From positions 1 through 6,971 of the forward strand of contig JAHWJJ010000249.1 of assembly GCA_019348475.1 (NCBI GenBank): a DNA stretch of 6,971 nt, read 5' to 3'. The notes beneath the pieces are model-generated. The model was given only the letters and a program-made list of their open reading frames with translations, was not told the origin of the DNA and made no database searches. The stretch is from Gemmatimonadota bacterium. GTDB taxonomy: Bacteria > Gemmatimonadota > Gemmatimonadetes > Longimicrobiales > Longimicrobiaceae. Positions 5,770-6,971 of this stretch are shown here, one piece after another. How positions within the stretch are numbered: position 1 is the first letter of the stretch; each line of letters begins with the position of its first letter. Position numbers and translations under genes: made by a program.

Positions 5770-5960
5770 GTCATCCGGCACTGCGCGCACCGTGTGGGAT
5801 GAAAGCGCAGTTCAACCTCCCCCAGGGGGTTGGGGGAGGTGCGAGCCTGAGCGAGCGGAGGGGGCGCGGCGCGGAGCCTGCCACACCTGCTGAAAATCAG
5901 TTCTGTTTGACGCGAGCACTCAAGGAGGCGGCAGCGCGTCGGTGAACGAGGGTGCGGACG
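5770..5960. other. Convergent intergenic region between mutarotase and histidine kinase genes
   Basis: These 191 bp contain no gene I can support. They hold a perfect palindromic hairpin (separate entry), then a G-rich stretch and a less GC-rich patch around 5890-5912 with a tiny CTGA-AAA-TCAG hairpin (5890-5900). Both flanking genes end here, so a bidirectional terminator is the expected function. Confidence 0.5.
5815..5840. terminator. Perfect 9-bp-stem palindrome between convergent genes, likely bidirectional terminator
   Basis: ACCTCCCCC (5815-5823) and GGGGGAGGT (5832-5840) are exact reverse complements around the 8-base loop AGGGGGTT. It is 46 bp after the mutarotase stop and 121 bp after the kinase stop on the other strand. 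It has no T-tract on either side. The G-runs (5825-5829, 5832-5836) allow alternative pairing with the C-run. Confidence 0.55.
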
Positions 5961-6971
5961 TTACGCCCCCTCCTCCTCCGCCGCTTCTTCCGCCACCGGC
6001 TTCACCCCCCGGCGGGGGGCGATCCTGCGTCCCTTGACCCGCTGCTCCGCGGACGAGTCCGCCGCGGGCGCGTCCGCGGCCGGCGCCCCGGAGCGCGCGG
6101 GGAGCACGGGGAGACGCACGGTGAACACGCTTCCGGCACCGGGCTCGCTCTCCATCGTCAGCTCTCCGTCCAGCAGCCCCGCCAGCTGCCGCGCCACCGC
6201 CAGCCCCAGCCCGGTTCCCCCCGCCCGCCCGTCCGTCTGGTCCACCTGCCAGAACGGGTCGAACACGCATTCGGCGTGCTCCGGCGCAATCCCCCTCCCC
6301 GTGTCCCCCACCCGCAGCAGCAGCGAACGGTCCTCCACGTCCACCGCCAGTTCCAGCCGCACCTCACCCGCTTCCGTGAACTTCACGGCGTTGGCGGCCA
6401 GGTTCAGGATGATCAGGCGCACCTTGCCCGGGTCGGTGTGAAAGGGAAGGGGCCCCTCCGGGACGAGCAGGGGAAGGTCCAGCCCCTTGGCGGCCGCCAG
6501 GGGCTTGACGATCATCGCCGCCTCGCGGACGACCGCGGCCAGGTCCACCTCGCGGATGCGGAGTTCCGAGCGGCCGGACTGCTGCTGCGCGAAGGTGAGG
6601 ATTTCGTCGATCAGCGTGAGCAGGTGGTCGCTGGCGCCGCGGATGCGCTCCACCTTGTGGCGCTGCTTCTCGTTCAGCGGGCCCGCGGCCTCCGCGGTCA
6701 GCAGGTCGGCAAAGCCCTGCACGGCGTTCAGCGGCGTGCGGAACTCGTGCGAGATGGTGCCCAGGAACGCCTTGCGGGCGCGGTTGGCCGTCTCGGCCTC
6801 GTGGCGCGCCAGGTTGGCCTCGTCCAGCAGCTCCTCCGCGCGGCGGGCGGTCAGCGTGGCCGCCGTGCGCGCCTCCTCCGCGGCGCGGCGCGCCTCTTCG
6901 CTGGCGGCGTACAGGCAGGCGTTGTCCACGGCCATGGCGCAGCGGCGGCCCAGGTCCTCCGCCAGCATCAG
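5961..6971 (-). CDS. Sensor histidine kinase, C-terminal part (5' end outside window)
   Basis: Partial gene: the frame is open to the right edge, and the first in-window ATG at 6968 is probably internal. Numbering from that ATG, residues 1-22 (AEDLGRRCAMAVDNACLY) look like the last helix of a GAF sensor domain. An Ala/Glu/Arg-rich coiled coil (about 23-66) leads to the HisKA dimerisation domain with SHEFRTPLN (H74, the phosphorylated histidine). The ATP-binding HATPase_c domain follows: N-box NLAANAVKFT (189-198), G1 DTGRGI (222-227), F-box FDPFWQVD (236-243) and G2 GGTGLGLAV (250-258). All catalytic motifs are intact. After about 288 comes a Pro/Ala-rich then Arg/Lys-rich and finally Glu-rich tail that is probably disordered; there is no receiver domain. 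No response regulator gene is visible downstream, so the partner is unknown. The N-terminal sensor and any membrane segments lie outside the window. Confidence 0.93.
   Translation of the reverse strand: MMLAEDLGRRCAMAVDNACLYAASEEARRAAEEARTAATLTARRAEELLDEANLARHEAETANRARKAFLGTISHEFRTPLNAVQGFADLLTAEAAGPLNEKQRHKVERIRGASDHLLTLIDEILTFAQQQSGRSELRIREVDLAAVVREAAMIVKPLAAAKGLDLPLLVPEGPLPFHTDPGKVRLIILNLAANAVKFTEAGEVRLELAVDVEDRSLLLRVGDTGRGIAPEHAECVFDPFWQVDQTDGRAGGTGLGLAVARQLAGLLDGELTMESEPGAGSVFTVRLPVLPARSGAPAADAPAADSSAEQRVKGRRIAPRRGVKPVAEEAAEEEGA

Noticed and set aside
5942..6040. Short plus-strand ORF from GTG 5942 after an AGGAGG-like sequence, running over the 3' end of the kinase.
   Set aside because: The spacer is longer than usual, the product is proline-rich antisense of the kinase tail, and it stops after about 30 codons.
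1..6971. A novel defence, mobile or biosynthetic system.
   Set aside because: No transposase, integrase, nuclease, toxin-antitoxin pair, reverse transcriptase or biosynthetic enzyme cluster is visible. The genes match mostly ordinary chromosomal families.

Overview
This is a 6,971-base, very GC-rich bacterial window. Coding density is ordinary, third codon positions are strongly G/C, and Shine-Dalgarno sequences are recognisable before several starts. The gene families (RoxA-like di-heme cytochrome, S13 carboxypeptidase, YfiT-type DinB protein, GAF/histidine kinase) and the intergenic 8-bp GCACTTTC-type repeats fit a Gemmatimonadota bacterium of the Longimicrobium type. That placement rests on recalled style rather than a marker gene, so it is moderate to low confidence.

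Layout: (1) 1-1061 (+) is the C-terminal part of a di-heme cytochrome c peroxidase/RoxA-like protein cut by the left edge. (2) 1071-1493 (-) is a gamma-glutamylcyclotransferase-like protein, convergent with the cytochrome gene and only 9 bp from it. (3) 1599-1916 (+) is a small acidic protein of unknown function, divergent from (2) across a 105-bp gap. (4) 1923-2098 is a striking 8-bp tandem repeat region: four units of one polarity, then fourteen of the opposite polarity, able to fold into a long imperfect hairpin. (5) 2207-2680 (+) is a zinc-ribbon protein with two membrane segments, followed 16 bp later by (6) 2697-4121 (+), a PBP4/DacB-type D-Ala-D-Ala carboxypeptidase. (7) 4122-4357 is a gap holding a strong hairpin and imperfect direct repeats. 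(8) 4358-4900 (+) is a YfiT/DinB putative metal-dependent protein, translationally coupled (TGATG) to (9) 4900-5769 (+), a D-hexose-6-phosphate mutarotase. (10) 5770-5960 is a convergent gap with a perfect 9-bp-stem palindrome. (11) 5961-6971 (-) is the C-terminal part of a sensor histidine kinase cut by the right edge.

Functionally this is a mixed chromosomal housekeeping/envelope neighbourhood: periplasmic redox, peptidoglycan trimming, sugar-phosphate epimerisation, thiol/detoxification-type enzymes and signal transduction. I see no prophage, transposase, CRISPR array, toxin-antitoxin or defence system. The features most deserving a second look are non-coding (the bipolar 8-bp array and the two intergenic hairpins), plus two genes without known function: the 105-aa acidic protein and the zinc-ribbon membrane protein beside dacB.
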